Shown: positions 37,659-46,667 of the stretch, piece by piece
How the letters are laid out: every line of letters starts with the position of its first letter
Numbering within the stretch: position 1 is the first letter of the stretch
Assembly (NCBI RefSeq): GCF_001591625.1
Contig: NZ_BCVG01000002.1
Span: forward strand, 62,001-126,000
Direction: 5' to 3'
DNA length: 64,000 nucleotides
DNA from: Metabacillus fastidiosus NBRC 101226
GTDB lineage: Bacteria > Bacillota > Bacilli > Bacillales > Bacillaceae
Position numbers and translations under genes: made by a program
The notes under the pieces: generated by a model
What the model was told of the DNA's origin: nothing
The model's database searches: none
What the model saw: only the letters and a program-made list of their open reading frames with translations

Positions 37659-40190
37659 TTAATGTATGATTTTGCTTTTCTTTGCCGTTTCAGCTGTTCG
37701 CTGTACAAATTTACTTAATGGCTTTTTTAGTAAAACACCGAGAACAAATGCTAGAAAGAGAAATATAAGCAAGTACAGAATATCTCGAATAGCGATATTC
37801 AACAATACTCCTCCAACTGCTTCCCTTAATAAACTGATCGCATAGGTGAATGGCAGAAACGGATTAATTAATTGAAAAAACGATGGTGCGACCTGAATCG
37901 GAAAAGTTGCACCAGATCCGGATAACTGCAATACTAACAGCACTATTGCTAAAGCTTTACCAATATTTCCAAAAACTGAAACAAAAGTATAAATAATTGT
38001 CATAAATACGATACTTATTAAAATCGCAAAAAGAACGAATAGCAGTTTATCAGCAACATATGTGCCAAGTATATACATATCTCCAACCGTTACAATAACT
38101 GCTTGAAAAATACCTATCGTTATAAAAGTAAGAAGTCTGCCGAAATAAATATGGACACTTTTATATCTATCTGTATCTTCTACATCAAAACGAAGTAATG
38201 ATGCAAGAATAAGCGCTCCAACCCATAAAGAAAGCGTAGAATAGAAAGGTGACATCGCAGAGCCATAGTTTGGAATCGGATATAAATTCTTTTCTTTCAA
38301 AAGAACCGGATGAGAGAGAAAATCACTTTCTGCCTGTATATCATTTTTCAGCAGCTCAATTAATTGTCCTATATCTTCCTTTGCTTTGAATTGCCGGATT
38401 TTATCTGCTGCATTTGCTAAAGAATCTTCAAATTCGGGCAGATCTTCACGAATTAAATTAGCTATTTTATGTACAGCATTTTCAACCTCAGGCAATTTTG
38501 TTTGTATGAAAGTAGAAAGCTTGCGAATATCTTCTTCTACTCCCTGTAAATCATGACGGACAAAATCAGCTGCCTTATGAATTTTCGGCTCTAATTTTGG
38601 AAAGTCGTGCTGCATAAAATCGGCAGCTTTGTTTACCCCATTTACAAGCTGATCCATCTGCCCTTCCATTTTCTGAACCGTACTGTGGACCTTTTCACTT
38701 AGATGCGGAAAATCTTTTCTTAATTTAGTCAATTGCTCTTCACTGTATTCGGCGGCTTGTCCCGTATCGCTTAAAACAGTTTTTATATTCGGAAGCGTCT
38801 CTCTTGCCTTATTGAGAATATCACTTGTGTTTTCCGCCTCTATTTGCATTTGATTAAGAGCTTTATTTATATTTAGAACAGTTTCTGAATCATAGTGAGA
38901 TAGAAACTGATTCAATTTTTCAGCAGCTTCTGTTTTATCTCCCTGCCCACTAAAGACTGCTTTTACTTTATTTAAAGCTTGAATATCATTTGTCATTACT
39001 CCATTCTGTGAGTAACTGTTCAATGCAGTAAATAAACTTATTATATTATTAATAATATCAGTTGCAGTTCTGTTACTTCCTTCCGCATATGCCATCTGTT
39101 CAAGAAGGAGTAAATTTTGTTTTATAACAGGTGCTGTTTTCTGAAAAGCTTTTTCATTTTGTTTTAAAAATTCATATATGGCAGATGTATCACTTGCACC
39201 TTCATTCGTTAATTTCTCTATTTCGGGTAATGCCTGCTGTGCATCACTAATAATTTCCCCAGCATTTTCAGCATTTTCTAATGCTTTCTTAATCGTTTCT
39301 TCTATTGTATAAAAATTTTTATCTATCTCAATAATTCGATTTGCTGCCTTTTGAATTTCCGGAAGTCTTTCTTGAATAGCAATTATATTATCACCAGCTG
39401 CTTTAAGCTTCGGAAGATTTTGTTCAAGTATAATCATTTTATCTCCCGCCGCTTCCACTTCAGGCAAACGCTTCTCTAACTCCACTATTTTCTCGGCTTT
39501 CTTATGAATTTCCGGCAGCTTTTCCTCAAATTGCAAAGCTTTATCCGCCACATTTTCCAGCTCTGGCAAATGTTTTTCAAGCTCCAATATTCTATGCTCT
39601 ATTTTACGAATAGTCGGAAGTTCTTTTTCTAGCTCGATTCCAACTTTATTGAATACTGTAAAAATTGCCTCAGAAGTTGTTTTTACAATATTTTTACTCA
39701 CCTGTGCTACAATTCCTGTCGCACCACTCGCTGTTATCTTTGGAGCAATTGCATTGATTTTCTCATTTACACTGTAAATAATTTCAGGCTTCTCCGGGCT
39801 ATCACTTAAAATAGTCGTAACCTTGTTTGAAAAATTGTTTGGAATTAAAATGCTTGCATAATAATCACCATGTGCTACTCCATGTTCTGCTTCTTCCTTG
39901 CTTACAAATTCCCACCCAAGCTTATTGCTTTTCTTTAAACTATCTACAATTTCAGTTCCAATATTAATCTCTTTCTTTATATCTCTAAGTTCGATTAATG
40001 CTCCAGCATCTTCATTCGTAACTGCAATGGGAATTCTTGACGTATTGCCGTAAGGGTCCCATCCCCCGATTATATTAACCCATGCATAAAGAGAAGGTAA
40101 GAACATTAAACCAATAATTAAAAATAATGCCATTGGAACTTTAAAAATATTCCGCCAATCTGTTTGATAAATATGTAAAATTTTTTTCAC
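37659..40190 (-). CDS. Second YhgE/Pip-family membrane protein with 17-residue repeats
   Basis: An 843-residue paralogue of YhgE. The ends match the family: an N-terminal membrane segment and IIGGWDPYGNTSRIPIAVTN, and about six membrane segments after residue 640 (LRFDVEDTDRYKSVHIYFGR between the first two). The middle differs: six copies of a 17-residue unit with LP at residues 191, 208, 225, 242, 259 and 276 (for example KLPEIHKKAEKIVELEK), and a second block of 18-residue units near 545-620, all predicted helical. The start is a GTG with a weak ribosome-binding site. No TetR gene is adjacent. Function is unknown; an extended extracellular stalk is likely. Confidence 0.85.
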   Translation of the reverse strand: MKKILHIYQTDWRNIFKVPMALFLIIGLMFLPSLYAWVNIIGGWDPYGNTSRIPIAVTNEDAGALIELRDIKKEINIGTEIVDSLKKSNKLGWEFVSKEEAEHGVAHGDYYASILIPNNFSNKVTTILSDSPEKPEIIYSVNEKINAIAPKITASGATGIVAQVSKNIVKTTSEAIFTVFNKVGIELEKELPTIRKIEHRILELEKHLPELENVADKALQFEEKLPEIHKKAEKIVELEKRLPEVEAAGDKMIILEQNLPKLKAAGDNIIAIQERLPEIQKAANRIIEIDKNFYTIEETIKKALENAENAGEIISDAQQALPEIEKLTNEGASDTSAIYEFLKQNEKAFQKTAPVIKQNLLLLEQMAYAEGSNRTATDIINNIISLFTALNSYSQNGVMTNDIQALNKVKAVFSGQGDKTEAAEKLNQFLSHYDSETVLNINKALNQMQIEAENTSDILNKARETLPNIKTVLSDTGQAAEYSEEQLTKLRKDFPHLSEKVHSTVQKMEGQMDQLVNGVNKAADFMQHDFPKLEPKIHKAADFVRHDLQGVEEDIRKLSTFIQTKLPEVENAVHKIANLIREDLPEFEDSLANAADKIRQFKAKEDIGQLIELLKNDIQAESDFLSHPVLLKEKNLYPIPNYGSAMSPFYSTLSLWVGALILASLLRFDVEDTDRYKSVHIYFGRLLTFITIGIFQAVIVTVGDMYILGTYVADKLLFVLFAILISIVFMTIIYTFVSVFGNIGKALAIVLLVLQLSGSGATFPIQVAPSFFQLINPFLPFTYAISLLREAVGGVLLNIAIRDILYLLIFLFLAFVLGVLLKKPLSKFVQRTAETAKKSKIIH

Positions 40191-40204
40191 TTATAATCAC
40201 ATCA

Positions 40205-40235
40205 TTTCATATATGAGTCTGATCATATTATGAAA
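40205..40235. promoter_or_regulatory. Inverted repeat upstream of the second yhgE gene
   Basis: TTTCATA (40205-40211) and TATGAAA (40229-40235) with partly symmetric interior, located 15 bp before the GTG start. It may be a repressor site; no partner regulator is adjacent. Confidence 0.4.
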
Positions 40236-40319
40236 CAGACAGTGGTCCAATATGTGTAAAATGAATAAAAGCTATATTTATCTATTTTTGATAAACATAG
40301 CTTTCTTATAAATAAATAT

Positions 40320-40476
40320 TTTATCTCAGCCTTAACGCGCAGTATGACTCCTACTTCAGATTTCTAAAAATTCGAGAAGCTAAGCGGGAGATTAACTTTC
40401 CGTAAAGGTCCGATTGGTTCAACTAACCATCAATAGAAGATGAGAAAAACCCTCACTGTTGGAAATTTCACTTTAC
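40320..40476 (+). repeat. 155-bp folded dispersed repeat, copy B
   Basis: Full-length homologue of copy A at 34426-34580, about 157 bp, in the same plus orientation. TTTAT is at the left border and CTTTAC at the right. The shared core TCCGATTGGTTCAACTAACC is identical; the CTCCTACTT/AAGCGGGAG stem is kept with base changes on both arms. The right end overlaps the last codons of the ABC permease gene: its TTTA supplies the TAA stop of that gene on the minus strand. The rest of the 40191-40472 gap holds only the promoter region of the yhgE paralogue. Confidence 0.8.
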
Positions 40477-41693
40477 TTTTTTGCAAACAGTTCGGTAAAT
40501 GTTAACTTCTGATCGTTTTTAAGAATACCTTTTGGATAGATTTTTGCTGCTAATAAAGCAAATAATACAATGCTAGCTAACATCATTCCTATTGATAACA
40601 TTATTTCAAACGGTACAGCAGTATCATTTATAATTCTTACCATTAGACTGATTGGAGCAGTAAACGGAATATAAGATGTAATCTCGGCCGCTACGCTGTC
40701 TGGATGATCAATCACTAAAACCATCTCCACAGCCAAGCTAGCCATTAAAATAATTGTAATAGGGATCGAAGTGCTTGATAATTCTTCAGGTCTGCTTACC
40801 ATGGAACCAATAACAGCAAATAATGATGCATAAATAAAATAGCCAAGGATGAAGAAAATCAAAAAGTAAATTGTATAAGAAATGTTGAGCATCTCAATCA
40901 ATGTTTCAGCAATAGAACCTGACGGGATATTAAAAATTTCCAATTTAGTAAATAGACCGATACTGCTGAAAAAAATAAATAATTGAGTTAAGCTGGCCAA
41001 TCCAATACCGAGTACTTTTCCACACATCATCGGAACCGGTGATATTTTCGTAATCATCACTTCCATGACCCTCGATGACTTTTCTGCTGCAATTGCTGTA
41101 GCCACTGAATTTCCATATGTCGTTATTGCCAAATACATAATGCCTATTAGCAGATAAATAATAAAAAAAGAATTGGAGTCTGTATTACGAAGATGCTGCA
41201 TATTAGGTTCAACCTGAACTGCAAGTGAACTCGCAATATCTAAGTCTATATTTTCTTCTTTTATCACTTGCTGAAAATAAATATCTTCTATAAAAAATTT
41301 AGTCTGTTGAATAAGTAAAGGTTCATTATTATTGATGTAATAATCCAATTGAATCGTCGAGGAATTGTCCCCCATTTTCAAAATAAATAAGCCATCCAGT
41401 TTCTTTTGTAAAATCTTCTCTTTATATTCTTCTATATTTGCAGGCTGTCCAAGCCGAAAAATATTATCTGTATTAAATTGCTGTAACTGTTCCTGCTTAA
41501 TTTGAAAATGAGGGATAGTAGAAATGAAAACATAGTTTCCTTCCTTTTCATCACTTGAAAATTTCTCTATCAAACTTGGAAAAGCTAAAATACAAGCTCC
41601 CAGTAAAATTAATAAAATCGTTATCCATCCAAATGATTTAGTCCGTACCGATTGAAGATACGTTTGCTGAAGAATAATTAGAAAACTTCTCAT
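40473..41693 (-). CDS. ABC-2 exporter permease (NatB/YhaP-like)
   Basis: A 406-residue permease: one N-terminal membrane segment, an extracellular domain of about 130 residues and six C-terminal segments. Motifs AIAAEKSSRVMEVMITKISP and YIPFTAPISLMVRI are typical of the NatB/YhaP class of sodium or drug exporters. It starts 3 bp after the ATPase stop. The stop codon is provided by the end of repeat copy B, so the natural C terminus may have been altered. Probably works with the ATPase and is controlled by the adjacent ComPA-like system. Confidence 0.87.
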   Translation of the reverse strand: MRSFLIILQQTYLQSVRTKSFGWITILLILLGACILAFPSLIEKFSSDEKEGNYVFISTIPHFQIKQEQLQQFNTDNIFRLGQPANIEEYKEKILQKKLDGLFILKMGDNSSTIQLDYYINNNEPLLIQQTKFFIEDIYFQQVIKEENIDLDIASSLAVQVEPNMQHLRNTDSNSFFIIYLLIGIMYLAITTYGNSVATAIAAEKSSRVMEVMITKISPVPMMCGKVLGIGLASLTQLFIFFSSIGLFTKLEIFNIPSGSIAETLIEMLNISYTIYFLIFFILGYFIYASLFAVIGSMVSRPEELSSTSIPITIILMASLAVEMVLVIDHPDSVAAEITSYIPFTAPISLMVRIINDTAVPFEIMLSIGMMLASIVLFALLAAKIYPKGILKNDQKLTFTELFAKK

Positions 41694-41696
41694 TAC

Positions 41697-42581
41697 TTAT
41701 GCCCCCGTCTTCTCAATAAATATTTGATGTAAACTAGGTTCATTTAAAGAAATATTGCGAAGACCATAAAATTGCTCAATTTCCTGCAATAATTTTAATG
41801 GCTCCTCATTTTTATGTAATTTAATTGTATATATTTGATTTATTTCTTCATACGACAGCTTCTTTTCATTTAAAACAGCCTTAATATCTTTCTCGGCCTG
41901 AATATTTAAATAACGGTATCCATAGCTTTGTTTTATTTCTGATAGTAAACCAGATAAAACTATTTTCCCGTTCTTCATAATGCAAACCTGATCACAAAAT
42001 GTCTCAACACTATCCATTTGATGACTGCAAAAAATAATTGTTTTTTGTTTTTTAATTAACTCTTTAACAACTTTTTTTAACATCTCAGCATTAACTGGAT
42101 CTAATCCGCTGAACGGCTCATCTAAAATAATGAAATCAGGGTCATGGATCAACGTACTAATCAGCTGAATTTTTTGCTGATTTCCTTTCGATAGCTCCTC
42201 TGTTCTTTTCTTCATAAAAGTTGTCATTTCAAGTTTTTCTAACCAGTCTAATGCATGCTTCTTCGCGAATTTTGCAGGAAGCCCCTCTAATTTCCCTAAA
42301 AAAATTAACTGTTCAAGTACATTCATTTTTGGATAAAGCCCTCTTTCTTCAGGAAGATAGCCGATTGACAATTCCTTTTTAGAAAGAGGCTGTCCCTGCC
42401 AATGAATGGAACCGCTATCCGGCTTAATAATATCTAAAATCATTCTAATTGTAGTTGTCTTCCCTGCACCATTTCTTCCAAGCAAACCTAAAATATTTCC
42501 TTCCTCTAATTTAATATTCAAGTTTCTTACAGCTTGATACTGACCAAATGATTTGTTTAATTGCTTAATTTCAAAACTCAT
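41697..42581 (-). CDS. ABC exporter ATPase (NatA/YhaQ-like)
   Basis: A 294-residue ATPase with Walker A LLGRNGAGKTTTIRM, signature EELSKGNQQKIQLI, Walker B FIILDEPFSGLDP and the H-loop FCSHQMDSVE. The ATG at 42581 has AAAGGGG 9 nt upstream; another ATG three codons earlier directly abuts that site. It is preceded by a 25-codon gene whose stop overlaps this ribosome-binding region, and followed 3 bp later by the permease, so the three are one transcript. Confidence 0.92.
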   Translation of the reverse strand: MSFEIKQLNKSFGQYQAVRNLNIKLEEGNILGLLGRNGAGKTTTIRMILDIIKPDSGSIHWQGQPLSKKELSIGYLPEERGLYPKMNVLEQLIFLGKLEGLPAKFAKKHALDWLEKLEMTTFMKKRTEELSKGNQQKIQLISTLIHDPDFIILDEPFSGLDPVNAEMLKKVVKELIKKQKTIIFCSHQMDSVETFCDQVCIMKNGKIVLSGLLSEIKQSYGYRYLNIQAEKDIKAVLNEKKLSYEEINQIYTIKLHKNEEPLKLLQEIEQFYGLRNISLNEPSLHQIFIEKTGA

Positions 42582-42595
42582 TTCATCCATCCCCT

Positions 42596-42673
42596 TTAGT
42601 TTTTTACAACATAAACAATAGCAACTGTTACTAGTGCAACAGCAATAGTTAGAACAATATTTTTAAATTTCAT
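42596..42673 (-). CDS. 25-residue hydrophobic peptide upstream of the ABC exporter
   Basis: A tiny gene with a good GAGGAG ribosome-binding site and an ATG at 42673. The product has 25 residues: a lysine start (MKFKN), about 17 uninterrupted hydrophobic residues (IVLTIAVALVTVAIVYV) and a VKN end, so it is a single-span membrane peptide. It lies 14 bp before the ATPase gene and is the first gene after the ComA-box-like site. It could be a small transporter subunit, a leader, a toxin-like or signalling peptide; there is no evidence to choose. It is not related to ComX by sequence. Confidence 0.6.
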   Translation of the reverse strand: MKFKNIVLTIAVALVTVAIVYVVKN

Positions 42674-42735
42674 TTCTTTCTCTCCTCTCATTCATTAGCT
42701 CATCTTTATCATATATCGCAGTAGTTGAGTATTAG

Positions 42736-42762
42736 CCGTAATTCATATGTGGCATACCGCAA
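42736..42762 (-). promoter_or_regulatory. ComA-box-like site upstream of the peptide-ABC operon
   Basis: Minus strand TTGCGGTATGCCACA (42762-42748) matches the ComA box TTGCGGNNNNCCGCAA at 10 of 12 defined bases. A further half-site TTACGG (42741-42736) lies 21 bp, two helical turns, downstream. A TATGAT -10 candidate at 42712-42707 has no good -35, so activation from these sites is plausible. On the plus strand a weak TTGATA/AAAATA pair at 42809-42837 may serve the kinase gene. Confidence 0.55.
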
Positions 42763-42891
42763 TCTTTTTTCACCTTATTTAGTAAACTCAACAAAAACCT
42801 TTTATATTTTGATAGACTTTTTCAAACAAGGAAAATAGGTTAATATTTACTTATATTGATAAATTTTTCATTTAACTAACAGGGGATAAAT

Positions 42892-45192
42892 ATGAATATC
42901 AAAAAATCAACGATTATTTTCAGCTTAGTATTAATAAGCTTTATTTTTCTGCATGGATATATATTGATGATATTGGAAAAGCCTTATAGCGGGATTAGTG
43001 CCTCTTTAGATAGCAAGGGAAATTATGTTATTACAAAAATATCAAAGGTTGGATGGGTTTCATATACTGGGATACAGACAGGGGATACTCTAAAAGAAAT
43101 GAATGGAGAAAAACTGAATTCAGACTCTTCTCCCACAAGGGAAGCATTTTCATTTGCAAAAGAGCTGGCAATTGAAAAGAACGGATTCCTCTCTTATTAC
43201 AAAGCTTCCGGCATAAAATTGAAAAGTTCATTATATGAAATATATATACCAGTTATTTTTTCCATTTTAGTTTTACTACTATCTATTTTTATTTATCAAA
43301 AACATAGTCTGACTGCTAACTATTTAATAGGGTTTTTACTGGCGACTTCACTAAGTTATTCTTCTTCCGCTGCATCAGGACGCGGTGATTTCGGAGCTAA
43401 ACTTATATTAGTTCTTTTAATTCAGCCTGGAGTACTGCTTTTCGTATATTTTTTATACTCTGTCTTTTTCGATAAACAAATTATTAAGGAAAGATTCCCG
43501 GCTTTCTTAAAAGTAACTACACTTCTTACTTTTGTAACAATTATGATTAATCTGTACAGTTTATTTTTTACTGCTGTCCATCAGGTCAGCTCAGTTACTC
43601 TTGTATCTTTTATTATAATTATTATTTACTCTATCTGTTTTTTAATTTATACATACATAAAGAAAAAAGACTCTGTTCATGAGCCTTTCCTTAAATGGAT
43701 GATCGTTATTAAAGTGATTGCCTTTAGTCCATTTATCTTTTTTCATGCGATTCCCTATATTTTAGGATGGCCCTATTTAGTGGATGATATTGCAGGCCTG
43801 TTTTTATTCGTAATCCCTTTAGGCTATTGCTATTTATTAATGACTAAACAGCTTTTAGATATTGATTTCATTATCAGCAAAGGACGTTACTATGCTTTTT
43901 TATCACTTGTACCGACCTTTTTAATCTCTCTTTTAGTAACTGGAATAGCTAATCAAGATAATAATTCTTTCAGCCGTTTCTTACTAAATTTTATACTCAT
44001 TCTCATTTTCAATATTTTATTTCTTTTCTTAAAAGAAAAAGTTGATTTCTCCTTTCGAAACCAACTTTTTCAAGATAAAACAAATTTGACACAAAGCATT
44101 GATCAATTCACTCAAAAGCTGTCTTCTATTATGAAGCAAGACGAGCTGGAATCGTTTTTTGTTCATGAAATTATAAAAGCTTTACAAGCTGAGAATATTA
44201 TTTTAATAGATTATAACTTAGAAAACACCATACTTAGAACAAAAGAGGTATACGGTAATAATTTTAAAATATACAAACAAATAAAATGGATACTTCAAAA
44301 TGATTCTGCTGGAACTCTTTTAGAGTATAAAGGATTAATCGGCATACAACTTTATAAAATTGGACAGCAAAAAACATATATTTGGATTGGACAGAAGAAA
44401 AATAACACTAGATTTAATATTAACGAAAAAACGTGGATGATTACGACTGCTAAATACGTTCGATTAGTCTATGAAAATTTATTTGCCGTCAACAGCCTTA
44501 TTCAATCTTTAGAGAAACAGCAAGTCCAAGAACAATCAAGTTCAGCTTCTTTATCTAGACTGCTTTTCCAACTATCAGAAAAAGAGAGAAGAAAACTCGC
44601 CTCTGATCTCCATGATTCTGCTTTGCAGGACCAGATTATCTGGTATCGAAAGCTTGAAAACTTAATAACAGAAAATAAAGATCTTTCCAAAGAAACAGAG
44701 ACTGAACTAAGTAAAATTAAAAATGGAATGGTAGATGTCATTAATCAAATACGCCATACTTGTAATGAATTAAGGCCAAATCTTTTATTAGAAGCCGGTC
44801 TAACCCAATCACTCCAAGAACTATTTTCTAATATCCAATTAAGAGTGAAATATACACTTGATTATGAATTCGATCAAATCCAAGATACATTTGATAACTT
44901 TAATACACCTATTTCTATTTACCGTATCCTCCAGGAATTGCTTAATAATGCAGATAAACATTCTGATGCAACAAATGTAGCAATACATATGTGGGAAGAT
45001 AATCAACGGTTACACATTGACTACCGTGACAATGGAAAAGGTTTTAATTTGGAGATTTTCAATAAACAAACCAACCATATACATATGGGCTTGTCCGGTC
45101 TAAAAGAAAGAATTCTCAGTCTTCATGGAAAAGTAGAATTTATTTCTGCAGAAGGGCAAGGTTTGCAAGTACATATTACATTGCCGAGGTGA
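42892..45192 (+). CDS. ComP-like membrane histidine kinase
   Basis: A 766-residue kinase with the layout of B. subtilis ComP: N-terminal membrane segment, an extracellular PDZ-like stretch (about 35-95, with GWVSYTGIQTGDTLKEMNGE), seven or more membrane segments to about residue 370, a GAF-like linker, phosphoacceptor H574 in SDLHDSALQDQ, and HATPase motifs ELLNNADKHS, DNGKGF and GLSGLKERI. AGGGGATAAAT precedes the ATG. It is followed by a ComA-like regulator. No comQ or comX homologue is adjacent; the signal is unknown. Confidence 0.88.
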   Translation: MNIKKSTIIFSLVLISFIFLHGYILMILEKPYSGISASLDSKGNYVITKISKVGWVSYTGIQTGDTLKEMNGEKLNSDSSPTREAFSFAKELAIEKNGFLSYYKASGIKLKSSLYEIYIPVIFSILVLLLSIFIYQKHSLTANYLIGFLLATSLSYSSSAASGRGDFGAKLILVLLIQPGVLLFVYFLYSVFFDKQIIKERFPAFLKVTTLLTFVTIMINLYSLFFTAVHQVSSVTLVSFIIIIIYSICFLIYTYIKKKDSVHEPFLKWMIVIKVIAFSPFIFFHAIPYILGWPYLVDDIAGLFLFVIPLGYCYLLMTKQLLDIDFIISKGRYYAFLSLVPTFLISLLVTGIANQDNNSFSRFLLNFILILIFNILFLFLKEKVDFSFRNQLFQDKTNLTQSIDQFTQKLSSIMKQDELESFFVHEIIKALQAENIILIDYNLENTILRTKEVYGNNFKIYKQIKWILQNDSAGTLLEYKGLIGIQLYKIGQQKTYIWIGQKKNNTRFNINEKTWMITTAKYVRLVYENLFAVNSLIQSLEKQQVQEQSSSASLSRLLFQLSEKERRKLASDLHDSALQDQIIWYRKLENLITENKDLSKETETELSKIKNGMVDVINQIRHTCNELRPNLLLEAGLTQSLQELFSNIQLRVKYTLDYEFDQIQDTFDNFNTPISIYRILQELLNNADKHSDATNVAIHMWEDNQRLHIDYRDNGKGFNLEIFNKQTNHIHMGLSGLKERILSLHGKVEFISAEGQGLQVHITLPR

Positions 45193-45197
45193 AACAA

Positions 45198-45860
45198 TTG
45201 ATAAAAATTTTAATTGTTGATGATCATCAAATTGTTGGAGAGGGAACGAAGAATATTATTGAACAGGAAATTGATTTTAATGTTACATATTTGATTGATG
45301 CTGAAGAAGCACTTTTATTAAGTAAAGCTTCTCCATTTGATATTTATTTATTAGACATGAATATGCCAAACTGCTCTGGACTGGAATTATCCCAGCTGAT
45401 TTTAACTTTCCAGCCAGAAGCAAAAATTATCCTTTATACCGGATTTGAATACAGTTCCCAATTCAATTTGTTAATCGATTCAGGTATTAGCGGGATTATT
45501 AGTAAATCTGCTTCCCAGCAAGAATTAATCATGTCTATAAAAGCAGTATTGAATGGATATACCCTTATTCCCATTTCTTTATTACGCCAGTTACGGCTCT
45601 CAGAAATGACTGTTCAGACAAGTAACCCAAATCTTTTTTCTAAAAAACAGCTGAATATTTCAATCTCACAAAAAGAGTTGGAAATATTAGAAGGTATTTC
45701 AAAAGGAAAAAGTAACAAAGATATTGCTGAAGAGCTGTTTATGAGTGTCAGAGCAGTTGAATATAATTTAACTAAACTATTTAAAAAGTTAAAAGTCAAT
45801 TCCCGTTCAGAAGCACTTGCTGAAGCAGTGAGAAAAGGAATTGTTAATGTTAATATATAA
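45198..45860 (+). CDS. ComA-like response regulator
   Basis: A 220-residue NarL/LuxR-type regulator. The receiver has VDDHQIVGEGTK and the phosphoacceptor Asp in LLDMNMPNCSGLELSQ; the C-terminal helix-turn-helix contains GISKGKSNKDIAEELFMSVR. A TTG at 45198 is 6 nt after GAGGTG, which overlaps the kinase stop, so the kinase-regulator pair is translationally coupled; the GTG at 45189 falls on that site. Probably phosphorylated by the upstream ComP-like kinase and the likely activator of the divergent peptide-ABC operon. Confidence 0.87.
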   Translation: MIKILIVDDHQIVGEGTKNIIEQEIDFNVTYLIDAEEALLLSKASPFDIYLLDMNMPNCSGLELSQLILTFQPEAKIILYTGFEYSSQFNLLIDSGISGIISKSASQQELIMSIKAVLNGYTLIPISLLRQLRLSEMTVQTSNPNLFSKKQLNISISQKELEILEGISKGKSNKDIAEELFMSVRAVEYNLTKLFKKLKVNSRSEALAEAVRKGIVNVNI

Positions 45861-45888
45861 AGCTGATTGATTATACAGTTACAAAAGG

Positions 45889-45940
45889 AGCTGTCGTACC
45901 AGTCTTATGTTAAATGACTAATACGACAGCTTATCTTTTC
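45889..45940. terminator. Terminator between the ComA-like gene and the PAP2 gene
   Basis: AGCTGTCGTA and TACGACAGCT form a perfect 10-bp stem with a 23-nt loop; TTATCTTTTC follows on plus and CCTTTTG on minus. It serves convergent genes. Confidence 0.75.
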
Positions 45941-45941
45941 A

Positions 45942-46568
45942 TTAATTGTATTTTCCAGTTCTCTTATTCACTATAAAATCATAACAGCTTTGCAAAATAA
46001 TAAGCAATATGCCACCGGCTGCAAATCCACCGATAATATCTGTAAAATAATGTTCCCCTTCAGTTAAACGACTTACTCCAATTAATAATAAAATGATAAG
46101 AGCAATAATAAAAACAATGTTTCTTCCTGTTTTAGACTGAATTTTATTAGCTATAAAATAAGCAATAAATCCGTATAATACAATCCCAATCATCGCATGA
46201 CCGCTCGGAAAACTGAATCCATCTACCTCATGTCCCGGAATAACCGGTCTTTCTCTTTCAATTATCCCTTTCAAAAACTTATTAGAGACATTTGCTAAAA
46301 AGACAGCGATGAAAATTGTAAGTGGCTGCCAAAAACTTTTATAAAGAAAAGCAAAAATGATGATGGATAAAACAAGAGAAATAATAATTCCTTTCGTTGA
46401 ACCAAGTAAGCCGATAAAACTTAAAACAGTTAAGATTGTTTCTTGATTCACGGCTTCGAATATATTGCCTGCTGTTTCATCCATCGCTGCAATAGTTTCC
46501 GTGTGTACCGTAAAAATAAGTGTAAATAAAATACTAAGCAAAAAGAAAGTAATATATACTTTTTTCAA
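45942..46568 (-). CDS. PAP2-family membrane phosphatase
   Basis: A 208-residue membrane phosphatase with about six segments and the three PAP2 motifs: KGIIERERP, PSGHAM and SRLTEGEHYFTD. Such enzymes dephosphorylate undecaprenyl pyrophosphate or phosphatidic/phosphatidylglycerol phosphates at the outer face of the membrane. The substrate cannot be chosen from sequence; BcrC-type or YodM-type are both possible. It is transcribed alone, ending at the shared terminator. Confidence 0.88.
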   Translation of the reverse strand: MKKVYITFFLLSILFTLIFTVHTETIAAMDETAGNIFEAVNQETILTVLSFIGLLGSTKGIIISLVLSIIIFAFLYKSFWQPLTIFIAVFLANVSNKFLKGIIERERPVIPGHEVDGFSFPSGHAMIGIVLYGFIAYFIANKIQSKTGRNIVFIIALIILLLIGVSRLTEGEHYFTDIIGGFAAGGILLIILQSCYDFIVNKRTGKYN

Positions 46569-46621
46569 AACTGTACCTCCGAACGATAAATTTCCTACAT
46601 CATTATATTACTTCCTTCCAA

Positions 46622-46667
46622 TCAAAAAAAGGTCTGACTTCTCTTTCATAAGAAGTCAGACCTTTTG
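46622..46667 (-). terminator. Terminator of the ecsABC operon
   Basis: AAAGGTCTGACTTCT and AGAAGTCAGACCTTT form a 15-bp perfect stem; the ecsC stop codon lies in the stem and a T-run (TTTTTTTGAT) follows on the minus strand. Confidence 0.93.

Noticed and set aside
37659-45860. Prophage or integrative element
   Set aside because: No integrase, transposase, phage structural gene or attachment-site duplication was found around this accessory block.
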